Below are positions 16,605 through 24,676 of a DNA stretch of 64,000 nucleotides, piece after piece. The stretch comes from CALKUP01 sp964492735 (GTDB taxonomy: Bacteria; Patescibacteriota; Patescibacteriia; UBA9570; XYC2-FULL-38-9), in assembly GCA_964492735.1 (NCBI GenBank), contig CAZBLE010000001.1, positions 79,118 to 143,117 of the forward strand, in the 5' to 3' direction. The notes beneath the pieces were generated by a model, which saw only the letters and a program-made list of their open reading frames with translations, searched no databases and was not told the origin of the DNA. How positions within the stretch are numbered: position 1 is the first letter of the stretch; the number at the start of each line of letters is the position of its first letter. A program made the translations under genes and the position numbers.

Positions 16605-17879
16605 TTAAAGAGAATCATATTCACGCACAGTGAGCTGCGCTTCAATTTGCTTCACCGTTTCAATCGCAACAGACACAACAATCAACAACGATGTTCCGCC
16701 AATAGCGATATTTTGAAAACTCCCTGAAGACAATGCCTGAACAATCAACGGTAAAATCGCAATCGTTCCAAGGAACAATGCACCGGCAAGTAAGATACGG
16801 TTTGATACCATTCGTAAATAATTTTCTGTATCTTTTCCTGGGCGAATACCTGGAATAAAGCTGCCGCCTCGTTGCAAGTTTTCCGCAATACGCTCTGGGT
16901 GAAACACAACTCCTGTATAAAAATACGAAAAGACAACAACAAGAACAAAATAGAAGATACCATTCACTAATTGATTTTGTGACCATGTCACGATAAATTG
17001 CATGGCTGGATTTAAAAACCCAACATTAATTTGCAACAACCACTGCGCGGCAAGTTGTGGAACGGTTGTTAATGTCACAGCAAAAATAATTGGAATAACA
17101 CCCGCTTGATTCACGCGTAATGGCAAATAACTTTTTTGACTTGTCGCATTGTGGTGACGCGCATGAGACATTGGAATATTGCGCTGCCCTTCTGTTACGA
17201 ACACAACTCCAATAATTGTAATAAAGCCAACAACAAGGAATGCGAGAACAGTTGGAATCTGTGAAGAATCAAATGTAATAAATACTTGTTGCAAGCTTGT
17301 TGGAAGACCTGCGATAATTCCAGCAAAAATAATTAATGAAACACCGTTGCCTAGTTGCTTTTCTGTAATCAATTCACCAAGCCACATTAAAAAAATAGAG
17401 CCTGCTGTAACGGTTGCAATAGCCACAACCCAGTCCATTGTTGACATTGTTGTCGACAAAATTGTATTTCCAGAAGCAGTCTGTAATAACGAAATTGTAC
17501 CAAAGCCTTGCAACATTGCGAGCGGGACTGCTGCATAACGGGTGTATTGCTGAATTTTTTGCTGCCCACTCGCCCCCTCTTTTGCCATTTCATCAAGCTG
17601 CGGAATAACCATCTGCAACACTTGAAAAATAATCGACGCTGTGATGTATGGACCAACACCCATCATGACAATAGAAAAGTTTTTCAGCGCGCCACCAGAG
17701 AATACATTAAAAAAACCTAATACTTGGTTTTGTTGAAATAATTGCGCTAACGCATCAGTACTCACTCCCGGAATCGGAATATGAGATGCAATTCGAAAAA
17801 TAATGAGCATTGCAGCAATAAAAAGAATGCGGTTTCGTAAATCGCGAATTGACCACAGCTTTTTGAGTGTATTCCACAT
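16605..17879 (-). CDS. secY: Preprotein translocase subunit SecY
   Basis: SecY forms the protein-conducting channel of the inner membrane. The N-terminus (RNRILFIAAMLIIFRIASHIPIPGV) and the plug-region segment FFNVFSGGALKNFSIVMMGVGPYI are typical, as are EKQLGNGVSLIIFAGI and the C-terminal loop FHPERIAENLQRGGSFIPGIRPGK, which contacts SecA and the ribosome. Ten spans are expected over 424 aa. It is separated from rplO by about 190 nt that contain nested hairpins, unlike the tight spacing of the rest of the cluster. A TTGAAA/TAAGCT pair with 17-nt spacing lies just before its start. Confidence 0.96.
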   Translation of the reverse strand: MWNTLKKLWSIRDLRNRILFIAAMLIIFRIASHIPIPGVSTDALAQLFQQNQVLGFFNVFSGGALKNFSIVMMGVGPYITASIIFQVLQMVIPQLDEMAKEGASGQQKIQQYTRYAAVPLAMLQGFGTISLLQTASGNTILSTTMSTMDWVVAIATVTAGSIFLMWLGELITEKQLGNGVSLIIFAGIIAGLPTSLQQVFITFDSSQIPTVLAFLVVGFITIIGVVFVTEGQRNIPMSHARHHNATSQKSYLPLRVNQAGVIPIIFAVTLTTVPQLAAQWLLQINVGFLNPAMQFIVTWSQNQLVNGIFYFVLVVVFSYFYTGVVFHPERIAENLQRGGSFIPGIRPGKDTENYLRMVSNRILLAGALFLGTIAILPLIVQALSSGSFQNIAIGGTSLLIVVSVAIETVKQIEAQLTVREYDSL

Positions 17880-17960
17880 AGTGATAGCTTACTCTTTTAT
17901 CAAGGCTTTTTCAAGGTTGAAATAGTGACCGTTCGCGCTGCCGGAATAATATATGTTATT

Positions 17961-18040
17961 GCATGCGGCGAAGCCGATGCTTTGAGACGACGTTGTTGGG
18001 TGACGACGGCAGACTTGCCGTCAAAACCAACGCAGTCGTC
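17961..18040 (-). promoter_or_regulatory. Nested hairpins between rplO and secY
   Basis: Three perfect arm pairs are nested: GACGAC 17986-17991 with GTCGTC 18035-18040, GTTGG 17995-17999 with CCAAC 18027-18031, and GACGGCA 18005-18011 with TGCCGTC 18016-18022 around a 4-nt loop. A second hairpin lies at 17961-17980 (GCATGCGGC with GCCGATGC, one bulge). No T tract follows, so this looks like an RNA leader or processing site rather than a plain terminator. Confidence 0.6.
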
Positions 18041-18072
18041 GAGAAGTCATTGGCTCAAGCCGCAAACATGAA

Positions 18073-18546
18073 CTATTTTTTCTCTTTTTTTGGACGAACG
18101 TATTTTGTTGATGGAATTTGTTCAATTGCTCCACCTGCTTTTGTAATTGCTTCTACAGCTGTTTTTGAAAAACGATGTGCAGTCACAGTCAATTTCTTTT
18201 TCAATTCACCATCGCCGAGAATTTTTACCTTTGTTCCTTTTTTTGGAATCAAGCCAGCTGCAAATAACGCTTCTACTGTAACAGCAGCGCCATCAGCAAA
18301 TTTTTCTTCCAGCTGACCAACATTTACACCATACAATTTCACGTGCATTGATGTAAAACCACGATTCTTTTTCAATTTCAAGATTGTTTGTTTCAAACCA
18401 CGAAGTTTCAAACCACCTTTACCGCCAGAACGTGCACGTTGACCTTTCATACCGCGGCCAGAATAATTTCCTGATGAACTATTACCACGTCCAACACGAA
18501 TTTTTTTCTTACCACTTGTTTTTGGGAGTGTGTGAAGTTCTAACAT
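18073..18546 (-). CDS. rplO: Ribosomal protein uL15
   Basis: uL15 is an early large-subunit assembly protein. The Gly/Arg-rich N-terminus (GKKKIRVGRGNSSSGNYSGR and GMKGQRARSGGKGGLK) is the family hallmark that threads into 23S rRNA. The C-terminal globular domain runs from VNVGQLEEKF to IPSTKYVRPKK. It directly follows rpsE with 1 nt between, where most bacteria have rpmD (uL30); no uL30 frame fits here. The length is 157 aa. Confidence 0.95.
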   Translation of the reverse strand: MLELHTLPKTSGKKKIRVGRGNSSSGNYSGRGMKGQRARSGGKGGLKLRGLKQTILKLKKNRGFTSMHVKLYGVNVGQLEEKFADGAAVTVEALFAAGLIPKKGTKVKILGDGELKKKLTVTAHRFSKTAVEAITKAGGAIEQIPSTKYVRPKKEKK

Positions 18547-18547
18547 A

Positions 18548-19252
18548 TTATTCAGCTTGCTTATCTTTAAGCTGTTTCTTCATTGCATCTTTTGTTGACA
18601 AAGATCCTAATGCTTCAATAACAGCTCCTAAGTTATTAATTTTATTGTTTGAACCTTTCATTTTTGACACGATGTTTTGTACGCCAGCCATTTCAAGGGC
18701 AACACGAACAGCACCACCCGCAATCAGCCCTGTACCTTCTTTTGCTGGTTTCAAAAGCACAATCGCACCTTTGTTTCGGTATTCAACAGTGTGTGGAATC
18801 GAACCTTCAACGATTGGTACTTGGATCAAACGTTTCTTCGCGTAATTTGTTGCTTTTTGTACAGCAAGTTGTACATCAGCACCTTTTTTCACACCCATTC
18901 CAATTCGACCTTTTTTATCGCCAACGATAACGCAGGCACGGAAACTCATACGTTTACCACCAGCCATTACACGAGTTACACGAGCAAGGTCAATAATTTT
19001 TGATTCAAATTCATCTTGTGGCTGATCATCACGTCGACCACGACCACCGCGTCCACGACCATCTCGGCCGCCACCACGTTGATCACCACCGCGTCCACCA
19101 CGACCACCTTGGCCTGTGCGTTGATCACCACCGCGCGCAGCTCCTCGAGGACGACGAGTATCGCCGGCTGGACGAGCGTCTGCTGCTGGTGCTGTTGCTT
19201 CAGCTGACACGTCTGTTTTTGGAGTTGTTGATTCTACTTGTTTTTCAGTCAT
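18548..19252 (-). CDS. rpsE: Ribosomal protein uS5 with RGG-rich N-terminal extension
   Basis: uS5 sits near the mRNA entry pore and supports decoding accuracy. The core domain starts at about DEFESKIIDLARVTRVMAGG and includes GDKKGRIGMGVKKGADVQLAV and VALEMAGVQNIVSKMKGSNN. Before it is an extension of roughly 80 residues with many RGG-type repeats (for example GRDGRGRGGRGRRDD), likely disordered and RNA binding. The extension holds the motif ARPAGDTR (19154-19177), also found in the uS3 tail. I prefer the ATG at 19250-19252 over an in-frame GTG three codons earlier. Confidence 0.94.
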   Translation of the reverse strand: MTEKQVESTTPKTDVSAEATAPAADARPAGDTRRPRGAARGGDQRTGQGGRGGRGGDQRGGGRDGRGRGGRGRRDDQPQDEFESKIIDLARVTRVMAGGKRMSFRACVIVGDKKGRIGMGVKKGADVQLAVQKATNYAKKRLIQVPIVEGSIPHTVEYRNKGAIVLLKPAKEGTGLIAGGAVRVALEMAGVQNIVSKMKGSNNKINNLGAVIEALGSLSTKDAMKKQLKDKQAE

Positions 19253-19269
19253 AGTATTCACATCTAATA

Positions 19270-19617
19270 TTAGAAGACGAGCCCTCCTTCGCGAGCACCA
19301 TCTGCTAGCGCTTTCACGCGACCATGATACAAGAATGATCCGCGATCAAAGACAACAGTTGCAACATTTTGCTTTTTCGCAAGCTCAGCAATTGTTTTTC
19401 CAACAGCCATCGCCTTCTCTGTTTTTGTTCCTTTTTCATTTCGATCATCAGCATATGCCAATGTCTTGCCATTCACGTCATCAATAAGCTGACAAGAGAT
19501 GTGCGCAAGAGTACGGGTAACGCGCAAGCGTGGTCGCTCTGCGGTTCCAGAAATACGCGCGCGTGTACGATGAGCGCGGCGATATTTTTTGAATTGTTTG
19601 TGTGCATTCGTATTCAT
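19270..19617 (-). CDS. rplR: Ribosomal protein uL18
   Basis: uL18 binds 5S rRNA in the central protuberance. Family segments are RRAHRTRARISGTAERPRLRV, HISCQLIDDVNGKTLAYAD and the C-terminal FDRGSFLYHGRVKALADGAREGGL (quoted in part: DRGSFLYHGRVKALADGARE). At 115 aa the length is normal. It sits between rplF and rpsE, as in the standard spc order. Confidence 0.95.
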   Translation of the reverse strand: MNTNAHKQFKKYRRAHRTRARISGTAERPRLRVTRTLAHISCQLIDDVNGKTLAYADDRNEKGTKTEKAMAVGKTIAELAKKQNVATVVFDRGSFLYHGRVKALADGAREGGLVF

Positions 19618-19628
19618 ATGTGTTCAAA

Positions 19629-20174
19629 TTACGCCGCTCCGGCTGCTTGTTTACCTTGTTTACGGCGAATGATTTCTTCAGCATACTTAATACCTTTCCC
19701 CTTATACGGTTCTGGTTTTCGAATCTTACGAATGTTACTCGCAACTTCACCAACAAGTTGTTTATCAATACTTGTTAGTTTTAATGTGTTGCCATCTACT
19801 TCACCTTTAACACCCTCTGGAAGATCTACAATCACTGGATGAGAATACCCAGCTTTGACAGTCAATTTTTGACCGCTCACTTGCCAGTTATATCCAACAC
19901 CATTAATTTCAAGAACAATTTCATATCCTTCTGTCACACCAATAATCATGCCGCGAAGCAGTGAAGCCACTGTTCCCCACATTGCTTTTTGACGTTTGTT
20001 TTCTGGATTTGCAACAGAAGTTTGAATACCTTCCTCTACTTGTTCCATTTTCACCCATGGGTGCATTTCTTGTTTCAGTTCTCCTTTTGGACCTTTAACG
20101 GTAACGATATTTTCAGTGATCGTCACGGAAACATCCTCTGGAACTGTGATTGGTCGTTTTGCAATACGTGACAT
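19629..20174 (-). CDS. rplF: Ribosomal protein uL6
   Basis: uL6 lies near the factor-binding site of the large subunit. It starts MSRIAKRPITVPEDVSVTI and has VKGPKGELKQEMHPWV in the first repeat, then LEINGVGYNWQVSGQKL and the C-terminal family signature PEPYKGKGIKYAEEIIRRK. I choose the ATG at 20172-20174; a longer frame upstream would overlap rpsH. The length of 181 aa is typical. Confidence 0.95.
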   Translation of the reverse strand: MSRIAKRPITVPEDVSVTITENIVTVKGPKGELKQEMHPWVKMEQVEEGIQTSVANPENKRQKAMWGTVASLLRGMIIGVTEGYEIVLEINGVGYNWQVSGQKLTVKAGYSHPVIVDLPEGVKGEVDGNTLKLTSIDKQLVGEVASNIRKIRKPEPYKGKGIKYAEEIIRRKQGKQAAGAA

Positions 20175-20178
20175 AAGC

Positions 20179-20571
20179 CTAGAAAATTTCACAGAGAACC
20201 TCACCACCCAATTTTTGAGAGCGAGCTTTTTTATTAGTCATCAATCCCTTTGATGTTGAAATAACAGCAATTCCGAGGTTGTCATAGACATACGGCAAAT
20301 CACCAGCTGGAGCGTATACACGACGACCAGGAGTACTGATACGACGAAGTGATGTGATTGTCGCTGCATTACCGTTATATTTTAATGTGACGCGCAAAAC
20401 TGGACGATTTGCAACTGTCTCATCTTTTGTTACTCCTGCAACATATCCTTCTTCCGCAAGAATTGTCGCAAGACGAAATTTGAGATTACTATATGGAATC
20501 TCTACTTCTGTTTTGTGTGCCCCGAGTGCGTTTTTAATGCGGGCAAGCATGTCTGCAATTGGATCTGTCAT
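20179..20571 (-). CDS. rpsH: Ribosomal protein uS8
   Basis: uS8 binds the central domain of 16S rRNA. The sequence begins MTDPIADMLARIKNALGAHK and ends with GIAVISTSKGLMTNKKARSQ and LGGEVLCEIF, matching the family. Two ATG codons lie in tandem (20572-20574 and 20569-20571); the second starts at the usual methionine. The length is 130 aa. It follows the type Z uS14 gene with little space. Confidence 0.95.
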   Translation of the reverse strand: MTDPIADMLARIKNALGAHKTEVEIPYSNLKFRLATILAEEGYVAGVTKDETVANRPVLRVTLKYNGNAATITSLRRISTPGRRVYAPAGDLPYVYDNLGIAVISTSKGLMTNKKARSQKLGGEVLCEIF

Positions 20572-20578
20572 CATATGT

Positions 20579-20773
20579 TTACCAGCTTGATTTCTTAATT
20601 CCAGGGAGTGCACCTTGTTCTGCTAATTCGCGGAAGCAAATGCGGCAGAGGTCAAAGTCACGCATATACCCATGAGGTCGTGAACATTTCCAACAGCGGC
20701 GGACAATCCGGCTACTAAACTTCGGATTGCGTCGGGAACGTTCTGATTTAACTCGTTGTGATGTTTTTGCCAT
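20579..20773 (-). CDS. rpsZ: Ribosomal protein uS14, zinc-binding type
   Basis: This small form of uS14 carries two C-x-x-C pairs (CWKC and CRIC) that bind zinc, and the family segment CSRPHGYMRDFDLCRICFREL, quoted here in part as HGYMRDFDLCRICF. It ends in GIKKSSW. At 64 aa it is the short zinc form. It lies between rplE and rpsH, the usual position. Confidence 0.95.
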   Translation of the reverse strand: MAKTSQRVKSERSRRNPKFSSRIVRRCWKCSRPHGYMRDFDLCRICFRELAEQGALPGIKKSSW

Positions 20774-20781
20774 ACTGTTGG

Positions 20782-21327
20782 TTAGCTCTTTTTCTTAAAT
20801 GGGAATCCAAACGCTTCTAGCAGCGCTTTTCCCTCTTCATCTGTTGTTGCTGTTGTAACAATGTTAATCTCCAGTCCAATAATTTTTTCTACTTCATCAG
20901 ATGCAATTTCTGGAAATACAATGTGTTCTGGAAAGCCGATACTGTAATTTCCTTTTCCATCAAATGCTTTATCTGAAAGACCTTGGAAATCACGAACGCG
21001 TGGAAGAGCAACATTCATGAGCTTGTCAAAAAATGCATACATGCGTTCACCACGTAATGTGACTTTACCACCAACAACCATACCTTCACGAATTTTAAAA
21101 TTACTGATGGATTTTCGTGCCAATGTTTTCACTGGCTTTTGTCCAGTAATACGCTCAAGTACTTGTAATGCTACTTCTGCATATTGTGGATCTGATAATG
21201 ACTTTCCAAGACCAACATTGAGAACGATTTTTTCTAATCGTGGTGCGGCCATTGGATTCTTTGTGCCGAGCATCTCTGCGAGCTTAGGCAAGATTTCTTT
21301 TGAATATTGTTCCTGTAATCGATTCAT
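20782..21327 (-). CDS. rplE: Ribosomal protein uL5
   Basis: uL5 binds 5S rRNA and contacts the P-site tRNA. Family segments are NRLQEQYSKEILPKLAEMLG, PRLEKIVLNVGLGKS, GQKPVKTLARKSISNFKIREG and VALPRVRDFQGLSDKAFDGKG, quoted in part. It ends LLEAFGFPFKKKS. The length is 181 aa, typical for bacteria. Confidence 0.95.
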   Translation of the reverse strand: MNRLQEQYSKEILPKLAEMLGTKNPMAAPRLEKIVLNVGLGKSLSDPQYAEVALQVLERITGQKPVKTLARKSISNFKIREGMVVGGKVTLRGERMYAFFDKLMNVALPRVRDFQGLSDKAFDGKGNYSIGFPEHIVFPEIASDEVEKIIGLEINIVTTATTDEEGKALLEAFGFPFKKKS

Positions 21328-21333
21328 ATATTT

Positions 21334-21765
21334 CTATTCAGCTTTCTTTTTCTTGCTTTCTGTCGCTTTCTTTGCTGCGGGCTTTTTTGCTTCAGTTTTT
21401 TTCTCAGCCTTTACTTCTTCTTTCTTCACTGGTTTTCGACTTTTTGAAGCTTTCACAAAACGTGTTTTGGTTGTTGAACCATCAACTGCTTTAGTGACTG
21501 TATATCCAACACGTCCAGGTTTTCCAGTTTCTTCATCAATCAACATCACATTACTTGAATGGATTGGTGAAAAATATTCAATGCGTTGTCCTTTTTGATC
21601 TTTTTGGTTGGTCTTCATGTGTTTCACACTTTTGTTCACACCATCAATAACAACTAATGAACGCGCTGCGATGACTTGTGATACAGTTCCGGTTTTGCCA
21701 CGATCTTTTCCTGACAATACCAACACACGATCTCCCGTTTTAATTTTCAATTTCATCTTTTTCAT
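21334..21765 (-). CDS. rplX: Ribosomal protein uL24 with lysine-rich tail
   Basis: uL24 starts large-subunit assembly. The KOW-domain core is KIKTGDRVLVLSGKDRGKTG, followed by VVIDGVNKSVKHMK and GKPGRVGYTV. After about residue 105 there is a Lys/Ala/Glu-rich tail (KKEEVKAEKKTEAKKPAAKK) not usual for the family and probably disordered. The ATG at 21763-21765 is chosen; a methionine three codons later is also possible, and longer frames overlap rplN. Confidence 0.94.
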   Translation of the reverse strand: MKKMKLKIKTGDRVLVLSGKDRGKTGTVSQVIAARSLVVIDGVNKSVKHMKTNQKDQKGQRIEYFSPIHSSNVMLIDEETGKPGRVGYTVTKAVDGSTTKTRFVKASKSRKPVKKEEVKAEKKTEAKKPAAKKATESKKKKAE

Positions 21766-21775
21766 ATGTGTGTGA

Positions 21776-22144
21776 TTATAATACTTCAGGCGCGAGTGAC
21801 GCGATTTTATTATAGCCGGCATTTTTCACCTCACGTGCAATCGGTCCAAAAATACGTGTTCCTTTTGGTTCACCATTTTTATCAATAATGACACACGCAT
21901 TTTCATCAAAGCGGATGTAGGTTCCATCTGGACGACGCGTTTCTTTACGAATACGAACGACAACAGCATCGTGCACTTCTCCTTTTTTAACAGCAGCATG
22001 TGGAGTTGCTTGCTTTACAGTGACTTTAATAATATCACCAAGACCAGCATAGCGACGCTTGTAGCCATTTTTCACTTGAATTGTTTTGACGAGCTTACCG
22101 CCGGAGTTGTCCGCGACGTGTAGCATTGTTTCGGATTGGATCAT
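21776..22144 (-). CDS. rplN: Ribosomal protein uL14
   Basis: uL14 forms part of the subunit interface. It begins MIQSETMLHVADNSGGK and contains RRYAGLGDIIKVTVKQATP, AVVVRIRKETRRPDGTYIRF, ENACVIID and GTRIFGPIAREV, all diagnostic. At 122 aa the length is exact for the family. Confidence 0.96.
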   Translation of the reverse strand: MIQSETMLHVADNSGGKLVKTIQVKNGYKRRYAGLGDIIKVTVKQATPHAAVKKGEVHDAVVVRIRKETRRPDGTYIRFDENACVIIDKNGEPKGTRIFGPIAREVKNAGYNKIASLAPEVL

Positions 22145-22150
22145 AGTGGT

Positions 22151-22408
22151 CTATTGGCTTTGTGAAATAACTCTCCAGCGTTTTGTTTTACTGAGAGGGC
22201 GGCATGGAACAAATTCAACGGTGTCACCAGTTTTAAATTCATTGCGTTCATCATGAACGTGAAACTTAGTTGTACGAGTATAGAGTTTTCCGTATAAATG
22301 ATGTCGTAATTTTCGCGCGACTGCAACGACAAGTGTTTTGTCGCCTTTATCAGATACGACAACGCCTACGAGACGTTTTTGTAATGTTGTTGGTGTAGTT
22401 GTTGTCAT
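22151..22408 (-). CDS. rpsQ: Ribosomal protein uS17
   Basis: uS17 binds the 5' domain of 16S rRNA. The OB-fold protein shows LVGVVVSDKGDKTLVVAVAR, KLYTRTTKFHVHDERNEFKT and DTVEFVPCRPLSKTKRWRV, the family signature near the end. The length is 85 aa. It lies between rpmC and rplN as usual. Confidence 0.95.
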   Translation of the reverse strand: MTTTTPTTLQKRLVGVVVSDKGDKTLVVAVARKLRHHLYGKLYTRTTKFHVHDERNEFKTGDTVEFVPCRPLSKTKRWRVISQSQ

Positions 22409-22411
22409 ATA

Positions 22412-22606
22412 TTATTCAGTCTTTGTTCGTTTGGTGAGCTCACTGAGAATGCGAGCGATGCGTTTGCGAGTTTGTTTGATAACGTGGACCTTTGTGAGTT
22501 TCATGGTTGCAACGTCGAAGCGTTGTTGTTGCAGCTCCCCGCGAGCGGTTGCAAGGTCTTTTTGCAGAGCGGCTGTTTCCATGTCTTTGAATTCATTGTT
22601 TTTCAT
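22412..22606 (-). CDS. rpmC: Ribosomal protein uL29
   Basis: uL29 lies at the polypeptide exit tunnel, where nascent-chain factors dock. The helical hairpin is seen in LQKDLATARGELQQQRFDVA and HVIKQTRKRIARILSEL. The length is 64 aa. Unlike most ribosomal genes here, its start is preceded by a clear Shine-Dalgarno sequence (AGGAG, 4 nt before the ATG). Confidence 0.94.
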   Translation of the reverse strand: MKNNEFKDMETAALQKDLATARGELQQQRFDVATMKLTKVHVIKQTRKRIARILSELTKRTKTE

Positions 22607-22612
22607 ATACTC

Positions 22613-23023
22613 CTATTTCTTAATGAATTTTGTTTTCACTGGAAGCTTATGAGCTGCGAGACGAAATGCTTCGCGAGCTTGAACTTCTGTGACGCCATCG
22701 ATTTCAAACAAGATTGTTCCTGGTTTTACATTGACGACGTAGTGATCAACCCCACCTTTTCCTCCACCCATGCGGATTTCACCACCTTTGAGGGTTACTG
22801 GACGCTGTGGGAAGATGCGGATCCAGATTTTTCCGCCACGTTGGACGAAGCGGGTCATGGCGCGACGCGCGGCTTCGATTTGGCGAGCGGTGACGCGAGA
22901 ACTTTCCATTGATTTGAGTGCAAAGCTCCCAAATGCAATATCCGTTTTCCGTGTCGCGACAACGTCATCGCGAGTTGGTGGATTGTGCCATTTTCGATGT
23001 TTAACTTTTTTTGGAATCATCAT
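22613..23023 (-). CDS. rplP: Ribosomal protein uL16
   Basis: uL16 helps position tRNA in the A site. Family segments are KKVKHRKWHNP, FGSFALKSMESSRVTARQIE, ARRAMTRFVQRGGKIWIRIF and PVTLKGGEIRMGGGKGGVDH. Two tandem ATG codons (23021-23023 and 23018-23020) could serve as start. The length is 136 aa. The start is preceded by ACGCAT rather than a Shine-Dalgarno sequence. Confidence 0.95.
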   Translation of the reverse strand: MMIPKKVKHRKWHNPPTRDDVVATRKTDIAFGSFALKSMESSRVTARQIEAARRAMTRFVQRGGKIWIRIFPQRPVTLKGGEIRMGGGKGGVDHYVVNVKPGTILFEIDGVTEVQAREAFRLAAHKLPVKTKFIKK

Positions 23024-23036
23024 ATGCGTTCACACC

Positions 23037-23891
23037 TTAAGCGGTTTTTTCAATATCAGCTTTTTTGCGCAACACGGTTTTTCCAGCTTCACCAGTTGAC
23101 TTTGTAGCTCCTTTTGTACGAGTTGCACCAGCAGCTGTTCGACTTGCTGGACGACGATTACGTGTATCACCAGCTGGTCGAGCACCTGCGCGGCCATCTG
23201 AGCGATGATTACGTTTTCCTGTTGCCGCTGTTTCTTCTACAGGTTCATCACCAAAACTATCACCTGTATATACCCATACTTTTACACCAATAATACCGTA
23301 CATTGTTTGCGCAACACCACGAGAATAATCAATCTTCGCGCGAAGTGTGTGTAGTGGAAGACGACCACGGTTCACTTTTTCTGTTCGAGCAATATCAGCA
23401 CCATTCAAACGGCCAGATACTTGGATACGAGCGCCAAGAGCGCCAGCGCGCATGACTTGCTCAATTGAGCGTTTCATTGCACGACGGAATGGAACACGCG
23501 CTTCGAGTTGATCGCGAATACCTTGGTAAATCAATTCAGCAGAAACATCAGCATCACGAACTTCTTGAATGCTCATTTGAATTTGCATTTTTGTGCTACC
23601 AAATAACGCTTTCTTCAATTCTTTTTTCGTATCTTCAATCAACGAACCTCCGCGACCAATAACCACACCTGGTTTACTTGTGTGGATAATGATTGTTGTT
23701 TGCTCAGGAGCTGAACGTTCAATATCAACACGAGAAACACCTGCATCACGAAATTTCTTTTTCAAGAAACGACGAATCAATACATCTTCTTTGAGGAGCG
23801 CAGCGTATTGGTTACGCGTTGCAAACCAACGAGACGGTGACGTAAAGGTTGTCACTTGGCGGAATACTTTTGGATTAATCTTTTTTCCCAT
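23037..23891 (-). CDS. rpsC: Ribosomal protein uS3 with long basic tail
   Basis: uS3 forms part of the mRNA entry pore and its helicase activity. The KH domain carries TSKPGVVIGRGGSLIEDTKK, and the C-terminal family domain has SGRLNGADIARTEKVNRGRL and GIIGVKVWVYTGD. After about residue 215 comes a tail of roughly 65 residues rich in Arg, Thr, Gly and Ala. The tail contains ARPAGDTR (23160-23183), matching the N-terminal extension of uS5, its neighbour on the ribosome. Total length is 284 aa, longer than the common 210-235. Confidence 0.95.
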   Translation of the reverse strand: MGKKINPKVFRQVTTFTSPSRWFATRNQYAALLKEDVLIRRFLKKKFRDAGVSRVDIERSAPEQTTIIIHTSKPGVVIGRGGSLIEDTKKELKKALFGSTKMQIQMSIQEVRDADVSAELIYQGIRDQLEARVPFRRAMKRSIEQVMRAGALGARIQVSGRLNGADIARTEKVNRGRLPLHTLRAKIDYSRGVAQTMYGIIGVKVWVYTGDSFGDEPVEETAATGKRNHRSDGRAGARPAGDTRNRRPASRTAAGATRTKGATKSTGEAGKTVLRKKADIEKTA

Positions 23892-23901
23892 ATAGTTCTC
23901 G

Positions 23902-24321
23902 TTAGTTCTTTGTGGATTTTTTGACTTCCTTTTCCTCTGCTTCCCCTTCGATCTTCACTTCAGCTTTTTTCGCTTTCACTTTTTTTACTTCCTGACTTTT
24001 TACTGTAACGCGAATACTACTGGTTCGTTTGCGGATCATTCCAGCGCGACCAAAAGCGCGAGCGCGGAATCGTTTGATTGTAAACCCTTCGTCAACAGCA
24101 ATTTCAGCAATAACTAAAGAGTCTTCTGAGAGTTTATAATTGTGTGTTGCGTTTGCCGCTGCTGAGTTAATCAACTTTAATGTTGGTTCTGCTCCTTTTT
24201 TGTTCATGTACTGAAGTGTACGACGAGCATTCGCAACAGACATGCCACGAACTTGGTCAACAACCAATCGTAGTTTTCGTGCACTGATGCGGAGATTTTT
24301 AACTGATGCTTTGACTTCCAT
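23902..24321 (-). CDS. rplV: Ribosomal protein uL22
   Basis: uL22 lines the peptide exit tunnel. The N-terminus KASVKNLRISARKLRLVVDQ and VRGMSVANARRTLQYM match the family, and the tunnel hairpin is in DEGFTIKRFRARAFGRAGMI. A Lys/Glu-rich tail of about 25 residues follows. The length is 139 aa. Confidence 0.94.
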   Translation of the reverse strand: MEVKASVKNLRISARKLRLVVDQVRGMSVANARRTLQYMNKKGAEPTLKLINSAAANATHNYKLSEDSLVIAEIAVDEGFTIKRFRARAFGRAGMIRKRTSSIRVTVKSQEVKKVKAKKAEVKIEGEAEEKEVKKSTKN

Positions 24322-24333
24322 AAAATTCTAGGA

Positions 24334-24663
24334 TTACGCGCCTTGCGCTTTACTAATTTGCGCCTTGGCAGCAGCAGCTCCAGCAGCTGCTTGATCTTTC
24401 GCCATTTTACCACCATGACCACGAAATGTACGTGTTGGGGAAAATTCACCAAGTTTATGACCAACCATATTTTCTACAACGTATACATCAATAAATTGAC
24501 GACCATTGTGTACACCAAACGTCATGCCAATCATTTCTGGAACGATCGTTGAAGATCGTGCCCATGTCTTGATGGTTTTCTTTTCGCCTGATTCTTTTGC
24601 TTTGAGGATTTTCTTCATCAATTTTTCGTTGATGAATGCTCCTTTTTTAAGACTTCGACTCAT
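24334..24663 (-). CDS. rpsS: Ribosomal protein uS19
   Basis: uS19 lies in the small-subunit head near uS13. It begins MSRSLKKGAFINEKLMKK and has TWARSSTIVPEMIGMTFGVH, GRQFIDVYVVENMVGHKLGE and FSPTRTFRGHGGK, all diagnostic. A short Ala/Gln-rich tail brings the length to 109 aa. Confidence 0.95.
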   Translation of the reverse strand: MSRSLKKGAFINEKLMKKILKAKESGEKKTIKTWARSSTIVPEMIGMTFGVHNGRQFIDVYVVENMVGHKLGEFSPTRTFRGHGGKMAKDQAAAGAAAAKAQISKAQGA

Positions 24664-24676
24664 AGGATCATTTCAA

